From: Sympetrum striolatum
Taxonomy: Eukaryota > Arthropoda > Insecta > Odonata > Libellulidae
Length of the DNA: 64,000 bases
Reading direction: 5' to 3'
Assembly (NCBI GenBank): GCA_947579665.1
Contig: OX388341.1
Span: forward strand, 2,976,001 to 3,040,000
Part shown: piece by piece, positions 46,276 through 58,916 of the stretch
Layout: the number at the start of each line of letters is the position of its first letter
Numbering within the stretch: position 1 is the first letter of the stretch
Notes under the pieces: generated by a model
Databases searched by the model: none
The model's input: only the letters and a program-made list of their open reading frames with translations
What the model was told of the DNA's origin: nothing
Program-made: the position numbers and the translations under genes

Positions 46276-47221
46276 TTATTATAAATTTAATACTGCGAGT
46301 AGGTGCAAGACCTAGTTAGTGGGTACAATTTACATTAAATACATATGTAATTAAGATTATGTGAAATATTCATGATTAGAATTGCTCGTTATTTCACAAT
46401 TTTTCCTTATTTTTTTGGGAAAGGTAATTAGAAATCATGCACTACATTCACATGGTTAGTGACAATTGCACTATATTCATTAATGGCTTCAGTACTTTCA
46501 ACCACGTGAAGACATTGTGTAAAGGACATGAATTGCAAGTAATACAATCGATTACACTGCCTGAAATTTCATTTATTATCGATTAAAGCGATATCTTTTG
46601 TCGGTTCATCAAAAGGATATGATTTATTGGCCATTAAAATTGTGAAAGAACCCCTCTGAAACAGAATGTGATTTGATGAGAATAAATGGACGGAATTGCT
46701 TCCAAGTTGGAATCTGTACTTCCTGTTTGGAGCGAATCTTCTTAAGGAAATAGTGGAAGCTATCGACATAAACAAATTGTTCAGCGTCCTCCTTTCCTTT
46801 GCTACAATGAACTTATTTGGATACTGAAAGAAAAAATATTTTCTCGTTTGAAAATTCTGCTTTGTGGAGGCGAGGACTGATAGCGAGACAGGTTCGAAAA
46901 TGAGGGATTCGATTCCAGTTGTGTCCATTTCAGCTACTTGAGTTTGTTCTTGGGCTTTCTTTTTCCAACAAAATAGGTATGAACGAGTTTCAATTGCGGT
47001 GGTTTGTTTTACGGCTAAAGAGCATTTTCAATTTTTCAAATACCTTTATATTGAAATTGGCTTTCTGGGGAATTTTCGTGGACCTAAAAGAGATACATTC
47101 GCTGCTTTTCCTGATGGAAATAGAAGTGTTACATCCGCTACATCTATTGTGCATCTGTTGATACTTAAAAAAGGAAAAAGGACTCTCGATGCATCGGAAG
47201 TTTTATGTTTTTATTATATCA
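46276..47221 (+). other. Intron 1; no recognised element
   Basis: Short ORFs (46569-46928 -, 46919-47229 +) have no recognisable domains. Confidence 0.4.
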
Positions 47222-48354
47222 CTTGCTGAAGCGACCGTTGATTCTCAACGGGGAATATAGAAGTAGATTAAATTCAAGTTGCCGGTCGTGCAATGCGTAA
47301 ATTACCTTTAGAATAGTCTAAAATCCCAAGCTATTCTTACTGTACAGGAAAATTCATGAGCTCGGCTCAACAATCTCATTGATCGCGAGGAGGATTGGCT
47401 GTTTACAACCTCAAACATTTTGGATAATTCACGCGTATTTTATCAAACTTCTCGAAATTTCGGTTCGGAAACAATATTCCACGATCAAAATTAGAATATT
47501 TATTTAATTTCCGTTCTTGTGCTTCTTGTTTCGACTCCGCACGACTATTTTTCTATTTTATTTCTTCAAAAGAAATATTGCCTGCAACCGATAAAAGTGA
47601 TGATTAGATTTATTCTTTATGGAAACCCATCTGAGCGATCTTGGTTCAAACCCAGCAAAATTATCGAATACAATTGAGACAGTACGCCGTTCCTGGTCCC
47701 AGAAATCACGTACGCAAAGTTTGACGCGAATCTGGCAAACGGTTTGTACTAAAATCGAAGACACACAATCTCCTGACTTTAATTACGTACCTTCAATTGC
47801 TGGTTACCTTCTTACAGAAAATTTCTCGTTATCCATGTAATATATTGTACTCTTCAATCATCAGCTTTATGGGCCTAAAGTCCACGTGTATTTTTACGGG
47901 ATAAAACATGAGCTCGGATTCAACAATGGGATCGGTCGTCAGGGGGATGAGCCTCGAATTTTCACAAAATATTTGTATATTTTACCAATATTCTCGCAAA
48001 TTCTAATCGAAAATAAGATTCTACGACCAAAATAAGAATCGTTATTCAATGTTATTTCTTTCGGTGTTTGTCTCGACTCTGCACGACTATTCCTTCTAAT
48101 TTAATTCTTCAAAAGAAATAAAGCCTGCAACCGATAAAAGTTAAGCTTACGTGTATTCCTTATGAAAATCTATCTGAGCGATCTTGGTTCGAACCCAGCA
48201 AAATTCTTGAAAAAAATGCGGCAGTACGTCTTTCCTGATATCAGAGGACACGTATGCAAAGTTTGAGACAAATCGGGCAAACGGTGTGGATCCCAGTCCA
48301 AGACAAACAAACAAACAAACAAACCCACAGAATTTCTGCTTTATATATATAAGA
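47222..48354 (-). mobile_element. Non-autonomous Helitron-type element (1133 bp), inverted sibling of 7181-8315
   Basis: On the - strand it begins TCTTATATATATAAAGCAG and ends with the hairpin CCGTTGA-GAA-TCAACGG, then CGCTTCAGCAAG and T (CTAG changed to CAAG). Its length and internal two-module layout match the copy at 7181-8315 within a few bases. ORFs such as 47619-47840 (+) and 47558-47764 (-) are repeat by-products. Confidence 0.78.
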
Positions 48355-50335
48355 TTATTTGATGACGAGGAGAAAAATGTGAATGCGTAAAAATAGATTA
48401 GCAGCGGATGCTAAAAAAAACTCGCTTTGCTCCAAAGAATACTTGAGGAGAGTCGATTCGATGTAACCTGATTTATAATCTATTTTTTAGTGAAAAAAGG
48501 CGTCATCTTATGCTTGGGTGTATTATTATATAAATTTGCTACATTTTGCTTTCCAGAGAAAACCTTCCTAGGAAATTCATCTTTAGAAAATTGTTCTGCT
48601 CAAAACTTCTCACAATTTGAGGCTTTTTCATTCTTTTAGGCAGTTATGATCAGCAGTTACCTAGTGGTCACGGATGTAATTTTTATTTTTCGCTTGCTTT
48701 TCATCGCATATTTTGAAGGGACACCGATTTAGAAATGAATCAGATGGTTACAAATTCCTATTTTCTTGATGTAGATAAATTGTTTTTGAAGGAATACGTA
48801 TTCTGAATGTTTACAATTCAATTTTCCTCGTTGTAAAGGAGTAAGAGTAAAAAGCATTAAATCGCATTAAAGGTGTAAGTTGCACTTATTGAAAGATCAA
48901 TTATAATCCATTTGTTGAAGATACCATAAGGCGTTTCTGTGTGCCTAAAATATGGCAAAGTGATGACACACCATTACGATACGTCATTCATTCAACACCT
49001 GTTCCTCAACGGAACCCGTGCTGGCTCTTCTCCGCAAGAGGACGCAGGACTGAGTTTGCTATAATACGCTCCATTATTTTGCGAAGTTAATGTAATTGGC
49101 TTATCTGTCCCTTCTAGGCACATCGACATTGGGACCCATATCCAATGATTTCTGATAGAAAACTTTAGGAGGGGGACCAAACTCAAGTTCTTATGACAAT
49201 AGTTCGGAACCCGAAGCCTTTTTTTCTGCCGCAATTACTTTCCAAAGTTTCACTTAATTTTGCCATATTGGAAAACTTACCACATGTTTACAGCTCTGTT
49301 ATGGGGTGAAGAATGATGAGCCTTCGATGTTTGAATTAATTTGGTAATAGAAATAACTTTTTATGGGTACGAGCCTCTCGTGCATTAATCGAATTAATCA
49401 GAGATCGAACGATTTTGCACCCAAAGTGAACGAACGACACTGAAATTGCGTTTCGAGGAGTCAACATCCTCAAATGTCAAAAGAGTGCGCTTAAATGAGA
49501 ATTAGGTAATTACGAAGATTGTATTAAAATTATGTTAGAAGCGCGAATATTGCAAATCCTTTGTAAAGAAAATATGGAAAGCTTAGAATATATCTCTAGA
49601 ATATCTTCTGAAAAATCTGCCATTTTCTTTGCAACGTCTTTTTCGTGCAACGGCGGCTGCTGTAGTGGAAAATTTTCCAGTGTGGGAACGCTAAATATAT
49701 TTGTCAAATTATAAGGAAAGTCGTATCAACATCAATCGAGTTTACAAATGTTTGTAAAGTATTGTTTTATTATCTACATCAATAATTTTGTACCAAATTT
49801 GATTACTGTGGAGGCCAGTGTGGAAACGCCGTTCCCACGCTCCACTACACCACTGAACAAACGAGGGCGTGTGGAAAAACTGCTATTTTATGCAGTCGAC
49901 CCACCCTCTGGCGGGAGATGCTGCATTCACTCTGCATACGTCATTCGTCACGTGGCATCGTTTTGATTAGCTGTACCCAACGTATGCGAATGAGGGACAT
50001 TTGAGGTATACTTTGTTTCCACGAAGCCCCTTTAACGCTCTCATAAATCAATGCTCGAGAAGCACAAATGTGGTATAATCCTCCGATAAATTTCATACAT
50101 TTCACGGAAGCTTCAGAGGTTTAGCCGCTGATTATTAGTTCCATTGCTTTTAAGAAAACTAACCGAAAAGAACATTTTTAAACATATTTGTATATATACA
50201 GGAGATTGGAAGCTAGGCTGCGATTGCTTGATAAATTCAGGGAAACTATATTTTCGGAAGATACAACAACCGGTCTTTTCCCGAACGATACGCGACAGCA
50301 ACCGAGTAAAGTAGTTTAGATTCAACTGGTTCAAC
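48355..50335 (+). other. Intron 1; no recognised element
   Basis: AT-rich; ORFs 48992-49234 (-), 49510-49707 (-) and 49748-49966 (+) lack recognisable domains. Confidence 0.4.
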
Positions 50336-50405
50336 TCAAACACCCACCCCACCCCACCCATGCCACTCGCCGAAAGGTGGCTTGCAGGGTATTAATGTAG
50401 ACGTT
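50336..50405 (+). mobile_element. LINE 3'-tail fragment
   Basis: GCCACTCGCCGAAAGGTGGC and TTGCAGGGTATTAATGTAG resemble the 3' untranslated tail seen after the reverse transcriptase fragment near 23.9 kb. A CACCC-rich tract precedes it. Confidence 0.35.
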
Positions 50406-51314
50406 ATTTCCACCCCAATATGTATGATTCTTTAAAAATGTTGGTTTTCTGTGTCATTCATTGGTGGAAAACAAGCAATGCTAACCTTTACGTCAGCTGT
50501 CAAGTTTTATGATAAGATGGCAGCGAAGGCTATTCAAACTGTCCTTCCTTAACTAACATTTGTAAAGAGAAGCATTCTATCCAGATTTGGTTTGATATAG
50601 ATACATACCGCGCGAGCCGCCACTGGCGAAATGCAGGGAATGAAGCATCACAAACATCCCTACCTAATCCATCTTATTAGCTTCTCTAATAGAATGTGGA
50701 AAGAAGAATCAAAAGTGTTATCTGTCTTTCGATTTTTTTCCTTTTAATGTTTTGTCGATGCTTCGCGGATACCGCGTCCGTTCTTTACTTTTTTTAAATT
50801 TTATTTGCTTTGTCTAAAAGTTCCGAGCAGATGAATTTTTGAAAAAGGTTTCATCGGTAATCAGACATTCTCACTTAGAGCAAATTCCGACCGAGGGATT
50901 CTATCATAACTGCCAGAACTCCTCTGGCGAAACAAGCGTTGGAAAATCTCTAAATTTGATATTAAACCTACTTCACGTAGACTCCAGCATCGTGCAGCAG
51001 TATTTAGACACTGTTAAACAAGAGAAAAGTAAGCTATATCTGTAGCCTTCGATGGGCATGCTGTCAATAGTTTACTTATCAATCGGCGCATGGCCCTTTA
51101 AATTGTCTGAACAATATTTTCAGTGGAAGGCATACTTTAGAAGATATTGAACAAAAACTAAAACAGTACACAAATTTCACTAGTTCTTTGGGCATTGCTC
51201 AACTCGAACATCGAAGCTGCAAAATCGGTCGCATACTATTGGTACGGGTCCTAAGAACATTTAAAAAATCGACCAATCCCGACCATTTGCAAGTTCGGGC
51301 CCTTTTTTTCTAAT

Positions 51315-51412
51315 TTGTCTTTTTTTCGCCAAGGGGACTGTTTGTTTACTACGAAGAAATTTCACAAAAGGTTCGTACATTTGATCAAAGCCTTCGATTA
51401 GAAAACGATATT
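51315..51412 (-). mobile_element. Fragment of Helitron-type repeat
   Basis: CGCCAAGGGGACTGTTTGTT, then TACGAAGAAATTTCACAAAA, is the reverse complement of the AGTAAACAAACCAGTCCCCC block in the element at 31217. Confidence 0.5.
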
Positions 51413-51920
51413 TATATTCATAGATATTAATTTACAAGACTTTTACACCAATGTTCTGGTGTATGAAACTTTAAATATCGTGAAGAAAAACATGAAGAAC
51501 AATTTCATAGATAACACCTATATCAGTGAATTCATCTGTTTGCTTAAAGTGTTTGTTGACCAAAACATTTTTTCAGTTTAATGATTCTTTTTTCCGTCAA
51601 AGGACTTTCCATGGGTTCCCCACTTTCCCCTATTCTTGCTGACTCGACCATGTTGAATCCCAACTCTGTAATAGTACACCTCGCTTGTTATCCAATATTG
51701 TTACCTAGTATCTATATATTTGTGTGTCTAGATGGATATATGGTTTCACCCAAAAGCGATGGAGATGACAGTAGAATAAGACAACCATTAAGAAAGGATT
51801 TCGCAGCCTTTGGTTTTAACTTCACTGAATCAGGTGTTGTAGTAATCACTAATGGAAAGAATCTAAGAAAGAATTGTACTTTTACCACAGATTTTGTTTT
51901 TTACAAAAAACAGTAACGCG
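51413..51920 (+). pseudogene. Penelope-like element reverse transcriptase fragment
   Basis: Reading from 51413 gives DINLQDFYTNVLVYETLNIV, then a block ending VFVDQNIF. After a frameshift near 51570-51595 it gives GLSMGSPLSPILADS. This order (D-x-SLxTNVP-like motif, then G-x-x-MGSPLSPxxA) is the Penelope RT core. Stops and frame changes show decay. The upstream ORF at 50839-51045 might belong to the same element, but I cannot support that from its motifs. Confidence 0.65.
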
Positions 51921-51966
51921 AGCGGTTTCGACGATTGATTGTCATCTTCGAAACCGGTGTGTGTGA
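51914..51966. ncRNA. Hammerhead-like terminal motif after the Penelope fragment (possible)
   Basis: GGTTTCGACGATTGATTG and TCATCTTCGAAACCGGTGTG form an inverted arrangement with CGAAAC cores on both strands. On the - strand the order GAAGATGAC...GTCGAAACCG resembles a degenerate hammerhead with a GAC/GTC stem II. Its place right after the Penelope RT frame agrees with the known location of such ribozymes. Confidence 0.4.
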
Positions 51967-52624
51967 GGTGTTAGAAAATTTTCGGGGAAGAACAGTTAAG
52001 AGATACAGCTTGACCAGAACGGTCCTCCAAAACCCTGACCCACTCCTGTTGTGTTCCCTCCCTTTGAGTGAAGTTGTCCCCCAATTATCTTGTTTCGTGT
52101 ATTAATATGTGTTCTGTGAGTTAGGGTATTATAGTGTAGTATAAGGTTTATTGGTGGTGGTGTTTTATGTTTCATTTCTTCATCTTTGTTCGGTTGGTGT
52201 TTCCTTGAGTTACAATATGCGTGTCTTTTGTGGGTACGGTTTACATTAGTTTTGAAGTGTATTTGTCTTTGAGGTTTATTTGTATTGTTTGAATTGATTA
52301 ATATCAACTGATTAAGAGAAATTATGATTTGTACTTCCTTCGAGAACCGAGCGACCCCGAGACCATTTCGCGTTAGTGTATTGGCGCCCAACTTTTTATC
52401 TTTTTGAATTTTCATTCCTTATAAATTTTGCTCCCCGCGCGGCCCTTTTCTTATTTTATAAAAGTTCCATTACAATATAGATACTGAAAACTGCTAATTA
52501 TTCTATAGCGGGCGATACGCAGAGGGAGAACTTATAAAGCGTGCCTCATATGCATTCTGAAAACTTGCCCAACTTCTATGTTTTCTTTACAACTCAACCT
52601 CTAAGTTTTATTGAAGAAAATTCC

Positions 52625-52790
52625 CGAGGAAAAACGGACTTGAAAAAAGTCTGACGGGCCCGGGAATCGAACCCGGGATCTAACCGGGAGGCTGCTTTAA
52701 CCATCTGAACTATCCGGACCGAATAGAACAGAAACGGACGTTTTTCAAGTCCGATATTCCTTGGGAATTTCCCTTCACCCTTATGCGCAA
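52625..52790 (-). mobile_element. tRNA-derived SINE (family 1), with inverted tail
   Basis: The - strand tRNA-like head has an A-box (TAGTTCAGATGGTTAAAGC) and a perfect B-box (GGGTTCGATTCCCGGG). The head is followed by CAGACTTTTTTCAAGTCCG and a TTTTTCCTCGGGAA tail. A second tail-like segment in opposite orientation (TTTTTCAAGTCCGATATTCC, 52740-52760) lies on the other side, so the copy looks like a tail-to-tail arrangement. No proper tRNA acceptor stem forms. Confidence 0.7.
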
Positions 52791-52954
52791 AGTCACCCTT
52801 TTTCTTTTATTCAGGAGGTAATCAATCAACTGAAAACTTAAAATACCCGCGTAAGAGCAAGCTAGTTGGATAAAGCATAATTATTTATGATGATCTAAGG
52901 GTTATATTAACGACATTATATTGATACATAGATGTACTCACCAGAGGACTAATT

Positions 52955-53096
52955 AGAAAAAGTTGTCTACTTCTATTGTCCTACGTGCCAATTAATCCAA
53001 ATTTATTTATGTTATAGTTAAGTAGGAAATTGTGGAAAGTTACCGCCTGGTAACTTACCTACTTTTAACTAATGCAATTAATAATAATAATAAAAA
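52955..53096 (+). mobile_element. LINE 3'-end fragment with (AAT)n tail
   Basis: GTTACCGCCTGGTAACTTAC and an AATAATAATAATAAAAAA tail resemble the end of the CR1/L2-like fragment near 23.9 kb, which also has a GCCACCTGG block and AATA-rich tail. No coding part remains. Confidence 0.45.
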
Positions 53097-53482
53097 AATT
53101 GAAAGCAACTGAAATCCTCTACTGAAATAATCCGATCAAAGATATGTGAGCATTGCGTTAATATGCGCCAAACTGTCTACCATACCCTTGCTTTAAAACT
53201 TGAAAATATATTGCATAAATTACAATTGCTGAAGATTCTTAGATAATTCTATGAATTCTTTATGTATATACATATATAAGTTCTACTTAAATTTATAGTA
53301 TTTAAAATAGTAAACGAAAATAGGTTTAACTACAGCTAGATACACTTTATGACCAGAAAAGAATAATTCTTGCAACGTGAAGTAATCATTATAAGAATAT
53401 AATTTCCATAAGAGGAATTTTTATTTAATTCAAACTAATTGCAGATACATACATGAGTGTCTTTCGGTAGGTTCATGTGCGT

Positions 53483-55230
53483 TCAAAAATCGCTATTCAA
53501 TGCCTTAATTTCCATATAGATAAAACCGTCTCTTATGTCACCCAACAGCTGTTGCCTTTGTCTTCCCCTCTGCCTTTTCCCCTGAATCCTCCCCTCAATG
53601 ACAGTCTTTACCAATCCCTCTCTCCTCAGTATTTGTCCTACCAATTTCTTCTGTCTACGGTTAATCACTTCGATTAAAGCACTCCCCATCCATCTCCAGC
53701 ACCTCCGTGTTTGTTTTCCTATCAACCCAACTAACGTTTTCCATTTTACGCCACACCCACATCTCGAAGGTCTCCAAATGTTTGACTTCCTCTTTTCTTT
53801 ATGTCCACGTTTCTCACCCATAAAGCTGGACACTCTAAACCAAGGTTTTCGCGAATTTTTTTCGGATTCCTTAATCAAGAACTTTGGTCATCAATTCCCT
53901 TCGTTTCATAAAGGCTTCCTTGGCCAAGGCCTACTATATACTAGTACGTATAGACGTGACAATCCTTGACACAATTTTTAAACTTTTCCCATCCCTCGTT
54001 AGTTGTTAGTTCCATTCTCTTGCTATCAAGAGCCTTGCTGACTGTCTCTTGAAATTCTTTAGACTTCCCACCCCTTAGAGCTTCTGAATTCCATTTAGGT
54101 GTACGTTTTGGCCGAAGGATTTTTTAAAGCTTAAGCTCTGTTTTCATCATGACCAGGTTATGATCCGAATCTATATCAGCACCAGGATAACTTCGGGAGT
54201 TTGTAGCGCTATTTAAAAACCTCTTTCCAACCAATCAATTTGGTACCTATCTGTATCCCTGGACTTTTTCCATGTGTACCTCCGTCTGTTGTGGAGTTGT
54301 AAGAGTGTTTTTGTGATGCAGAGATTATTTCTCTTGCAAAAGTCTATCAGTTTCTCTTCTCTTTCGCTTATATTCTCCAGTCAGAATTCTCCCACCTCTA
54401 CCCCATCTTTGCCTTGCCCAACGTTCCAATATCCCATAACAGCACATTCTTATTGCCCTTAACTCTTTCCATGACCTCCTCTATTTGTTCATAAACCATC
54501 ATCTTCGCTGTAATCACTTGGTGGGCGAGTGCACCTGAACTATAACCATATAACTATACTGGCTCAGACTTTACTTCTACCGACATAACCCGATCGCTTA
54601 TTAGCTCAGTGGCAGTTGATTCTTCCGCTTTCTTATTTAACACTACAGCTACTCCCCTCTGGCTAGTACTTTCCCCACTGAAAATGGGGAATCCATCATC
54701 GCTCCAGAAGTCTCCCTCGTCTTTCCATAGCACTTCGCATAACCCTAGTACATTTATGTTGGAAATTTTCATTTCTAACTTTACGTTTTCCAAATTCCCT
54801 TTTCTGAGCATTATCCTATCATTCGATGTCCCCACCCTCGTTTCTCTCTTCTTTTCTTGTTGTTCCTTGTGTAAGGGTTTCGTGGATTGACGACCGAGAT
54901 GGCCTTACTCCCATCACTGCCTGGCATGACACTCATCCTAGAAGGCTGAATCCCTTTGCCAGTACCAATATTATTATGGTTGTGCATCATTACATGGAAT
55001 AAGTAGTCAAGTGTCAATCGTGACACCAACACTCATTATAGCCTCCCCACTGGGGAACAGACGCCTTTGCAGCCGCCTCACTGAGGTACAGTCGCTGCGT
55101 GGACTACCTTCGTCTGGCCCCTACCCATTGGTCTTTCTGGCATGGGTGACCCTAACAGGAGTTATGTTCCAGCCAGTTTAGCTCATTGGGTCATAGGAAG
55201 CCCTTCCGGCAAGGTCCAGCGAAGCATGGA
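53483..55230 (-). pseudogene. Decayed LINE (endonuclease-reverse transcriptase), internally deleted
   Basis: The 5' leader (about 55230-54990) contains CCCATGCCAGAAAGACC and GTCGTCAATCC-type sequence. ORF piece 54554-54835 is endonuclease N terminus (NVKLEMKISNINVLGLCEV, then a WKDEGDFWSDDGF block and SQRGVAVVLNKKA). Translation continues with frameshifts through YEQIEEVMERVKG and SYPGADIDSDHNLVM near 54150-54200. It then jumps to a C-terminal piece (53483-53878): RRCWRWMGSALIEVINRR, then GQILRREGLVKTVIEGR. Most of the reverse transcriptase is missing. Proteins of this type are common in arthropod genomes and often mis-annotated as craniofacial development protein 2. Confidence 0.8.
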
Positions 55231-55240
55231 TAATTATCAT

Positions 55241-57295
55241 ATTATACATAATTGCTGCTATCCACGTCAAACCTAAGTTTCCTTCACCTCAATTCAACAT
55301 CCTTACAATCTGGCTTCTTCAGGAATTACTAATGCACAATATTAAAATTTTCTATAGCTATTCCGTCACTTTCATTCAGCCTCCATAACTTTAGACTTCA
55401 GGATCAAAAGACAACCGTCGATATCTCTTTGTCACGATTGATTCCTCTGAAATTTGTGAACATTTTTTCGATATTAGCTGTATGAGGTACTCAAGACGAC
55501 GATGATCCACGATGGAATCGCTGTCTTATTTTAGAATAATCCGAATCCGTATATTTTAGAATAAACGAAATTATGTTTCTGTAACGGTAAAGTTGATTTC
55601 GGGAACTTAATGCCCCGCTCTTATAACAAATGAAATGCATTTCGCGTCTCAGAAGCATGTGAAAGGGTATAAAAATGGTCGTAGGAAGGAGGGGTAAAGC
55701 GGTGCAGAGAATGGCGTTTCAATGATTTGCATCCGAAGTAGGGCGCGCGATCAATGAACGTCCTCTCACATCCACTTTAAAGCCTTTATTTACTTAAGAG
55801 AGGATCCCTCATCTGACACACTCCTCACGAAGGAACACTGTACTGTACCCTCACCACGAGCCATCAGAAACACTGGACTGAGGAATGAGGTAGTTCGCTT
55901 TGATGGATAGTGCTCGCCCGATTCGACAATTATCGATTGAAATTGTGATGAAATGCGTTAATGTATTTCGCCGATCACTCGCATGAGCGATGCAAATCGA
56001 AGGTGAACCGAAAGACATCCGGTTGCATAGTTCCATGAATCGACTCACTCATTATCTTCTGTTAACTTTCACATTTATTTTAGTATTTTAATAACATTTC
56101 AAACAGTCTTTTCTTCTCGCGTAAGCACGTCTTCATTTACCTCTAAACGTTTTTCTAATCTCCATCAATTTGGAATAAAGAAGAGTTTTTTTGCAAACCG
56201 CAATATGATTTATTCTCAAATGACCATGGTCTCGACTCATGGAGTCATCATCATCTCCTTGCTATCGTCTTTTAGCATGGAATTGAGGCATTTTATAGAG
56301 AAAGATTCCTCTCTCAAACAGTTGGGAAATTTAAGATATTTGTCCGATCCGAATGTCATAAATGAATCCTTTCCCCATTCTCTCTGCGGTCATCGTCGTC
56401 ACTCCTCCACGCAATCCAACTTCCACATCCTTCTTATATATGTGACAATCAGTGCCATGACTTTTCAGAATAAATCATAATTTTTGGTTCAAAAGTTACT
56501 GATGGAGACTTACCACCCGAGAAGGGATTTCTCCGTCAATCTTAAGAACACACAACTGCCGTAAATTCTCAAATTTAACTCAATTTTAGCTGCGTCGGGG
56601 GACTCGAATGCTGTTGTGATTCGTGGATTTCAGACAGGATGTCGTAAAGGATTAATAATCGTATTCCGATACTCCGTTGAGAAGTCCTAAGAAGCGAGTT
56701 TTCTGTTTATCGTACACTGAACTACCGGCAAAGAAATATTGGGATAGAAAAAGGACTGGAATATTTAGCAACATTTGCTATGCAGTGAACATTTTGTTAG
56801 ATGTTCACTGCTTTCGTTAGGGGAAAGTGCTGTACCTTGACCATGGTGCGCCTTGCACCACTGAGAATAGTACTACTTCATAGAACGCAGTTAATACACT
56901 ACTTCAATAAACTACTTCGGCCATTAGATCATCTTCCTTCGCTGTGGTGAGTTTAATCGGTGTAGGTGGACTCTTGTGACAGTAGGAATTGTTTTTCATT
57001 TTTAGCAAGTCAAAGTAATTTTTTCGTGTGTTACTTAATGCTGAATGTTTCGTTTTCTCTGTGAAAAAACATAAGTGAACACTACACCAGTTTATAGAAC
57101 AAACTTCGGGGAATAAATTTATATAATTGTTTCACTGTTTTAAGCAAAGGTAATGGATCCGATGAGCCATATTTGTTTAAAGTTGCTACGTCGTGTACCT
57201 TGAAGCCAAGTTGCATCTTGTACCTTGAACCGGTGGTTCGAGATACACCATGTTGCAATCATTTTGTTTTTGCAATGGTGCTATGGTGGATTCTA
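55241..57295 (+). other. Intron 1; no recognised element
   Basis: AT-rich; ORFs 55851-56048 (-) and 56205-56480 (+) have no recognisable motifs. CTTGACCATGGTG/TACCTTGA phrases repeat loosely at 56830-57250. Confidence 0.4.
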
Positions 57296-57880
57296 AATTA
57301 CGAGAAATATAAGGAATAAGGCGAAAAATATATCTGATTTTTCAATTATAAACAGCACAGTTCTCCTGACGACTGAGACCATTGCTGAACACACTCTCAT
57401 CAGAATGTTGGGAGTGAGCCTTCATCGGGGCCCCTTCAAGGTGGTCATTATATTCAGATTTAAAAAATCGTAAGAGCCGTTTGCGAGATAGGTGCGACTT
57501 ACATTGATTGCTCGCTTAATATGACAGGATTAGCTGCTATGTTTAACTGTCATAGTAACTCCAAACATTGTCTAGCAAACAAGGAAATTGGGTGAGGTAA
57601 TTTTGCACGAGATGGCGTGCACCCAGGAAATATCCCAAAGAAGAACAGACTCAAAATATGTCCGACGGGACTAATCTTACTTCTCCAAATTATCATAATA
57701 TAGAGTAAAAAACGGTATTGTATGACTATAATAAGAATACTTGATTGATTTCTCGTCTTTCGGTACTCGTATAGGTTTCGTAGGACCAATGTTACTAATT
57801 TAATTCCTTAAATGAAATAGTCTGTAAATGGTAAAAAAGAACTTTACGTGCATTCCTTATGGAGGTAATTCTAAAGCGAT
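57296..57880. mobile_element. Fragments of Helitron-type repeat
   Basis: 57340-57410 (AAACAGCACAGTTCTCCTG, ATTGCTGAACACACTCTCAT) and 57690-57880 (AATTCCTTAAATGAAATAG, CGTGCATTCCTTATGG) echo blocks of the Helitron-type family, in inconsistent orientation. They are too decayed for boundaries. Confidence 0.4.
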
Positions 57881-57917
57881 GCAACGTCCACAAAGTCTCC
57901 CGAAGAGTGGATGTTCT

Positions 57918-58030
57918 GGCGAGATAGCTCAACGGACAGAGCAGCTGACCGACAATCGGGAGACACGGGTTCGATTCCCGGTCCCGTTGGACTTTTTTCA
58001 AGGCTATTGGAATTGTGTAGCAACACAACA
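57918..58030 (+). mobile_element. tRNA-derived SINE (family 1)
   Basis: The head GCGAGATAGCTCAACGGACA (A-box) and GGGTTCGATTCCCGG (B-box) is followed by TTGGACTTTTTTCAAGG, the same junction as in the copy at 52.6 kb. Internal Pol III promoter boxes are perfect, but the acceptor stem does not pair properly. I therefore call a SINE rather than a functional tRNA. Confidence 0.7.
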
Positions 58031-58798
58031 CACTCCACAATCCCTTACAGTGGAAAGTTCCTCACTGGTTAACATTCCGAAAAGACATCACTCCATTTAA
58101 TAACGAAATCGAAACAATAAAAAGAATATAACAGAACGTATTTATTTATACAAAGTCCTCATGCACACTCTAATAAATAAAGACCGCAGACAACATTACT
58201 TATAAATATAATCATACTTTAGGTCGAGCCCCTGCTAATATCATTTCATCAGATTGACAATCATTACACTACTAATGTATTAAAATGTAAAACAAATTCA
58301 TATTCGTTCCGCTAGTTTACAATAAACTCAAACTCTGAATCTAAACTGCTTCTATTGTTTTCCGGCAAGGGTTTGAAGATCTTTTTAGGAGGTGTGATGG
58401 ATTTCAGAAAACTCTTGCACGGTTATTTTTACGAATACCAATGTCTTTTTTTAAGAGTACATTAACGAGTATATTGTTATTTTAGAAGACAAAAACATTA
58501 ATAAAAAAATAACATAATTTAAATGTCGACCGTTACTGTCCAAGTATTTATGCAGACGAGCGGAAAAGTTGTCCATCGTTTTCGTAATCAACTTTTTTGA
58601 TTTGTTCATATTCGATGAAGTTATTCGACTTCGGTTAGTTTCAGTGGAGTTGTTAGAGAAGCTGAATTTCAAACAGTGCTTCAAATCCACTCAAGGTTGA
58701 CTAATTCAGTTTCCAGTCTGTATTCCATCGATGTAGCGGTAATTAATACCGAATTCATGAGATTAAGTATGGTTAATGAAAACAACTCTTTCTTGCAG
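58031..58798 (+). other. Intron 1, 3' end; no recognised element
   Basis: AT-rich sequence ending in the splice acceptor TTTCTTGCAG (58789-58798). Confidence 0.5.
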
Positions 58799-58916
58799 TT
58801 CTGCCGTCGCCGTCTTGCTCCCTGGTCAAGTACTTCTCTTGGGACGAAGTGAAGCACTCCGACCTCGGCATTTTGGCGCCAATCGAGTTCACCCCGGCGT
58901 TCATCTCCAGGATGAG
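58799..58916 (+). CDS. stg1: Voltage-dependent calcium channel gamma subunit, coding exon 2
   Basis: The acceptor TTTCTTGCAG ends at 58798 and the donor GATGAG|GTGAGT begins at 58917. Joining in phase 1 to the exon ending at 24899 gives Val81, then LPSPSCSLVKYFSWDEVKH and IEFTPAFISRM. Cys87 supplies the second cysteine of the claudin extracellular-loop signature, and FISRMR is the conserved run before TM2 in CACNG proteins. The exon leaves two bases (phase 2) for the next exon. No exon for TM2-TM4 is recognisable to 64000, so the gene continues to the right. Confidence 0.85.

Noticed and set aside
52652..52722. Possible tRNA gene on the - strand
   Set aside because: The T arm is perfect but no normal anticodon or acceptor stem forms; tail sequence identifies a SINE.
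57918..57990. Possible functional tRNA gene (perfect A and B boxes)
   Set aside because: The acceptor stem pairs poorly, and the downstream TTTTTTCAAG junction is shared with other copies, which marks a SINE.
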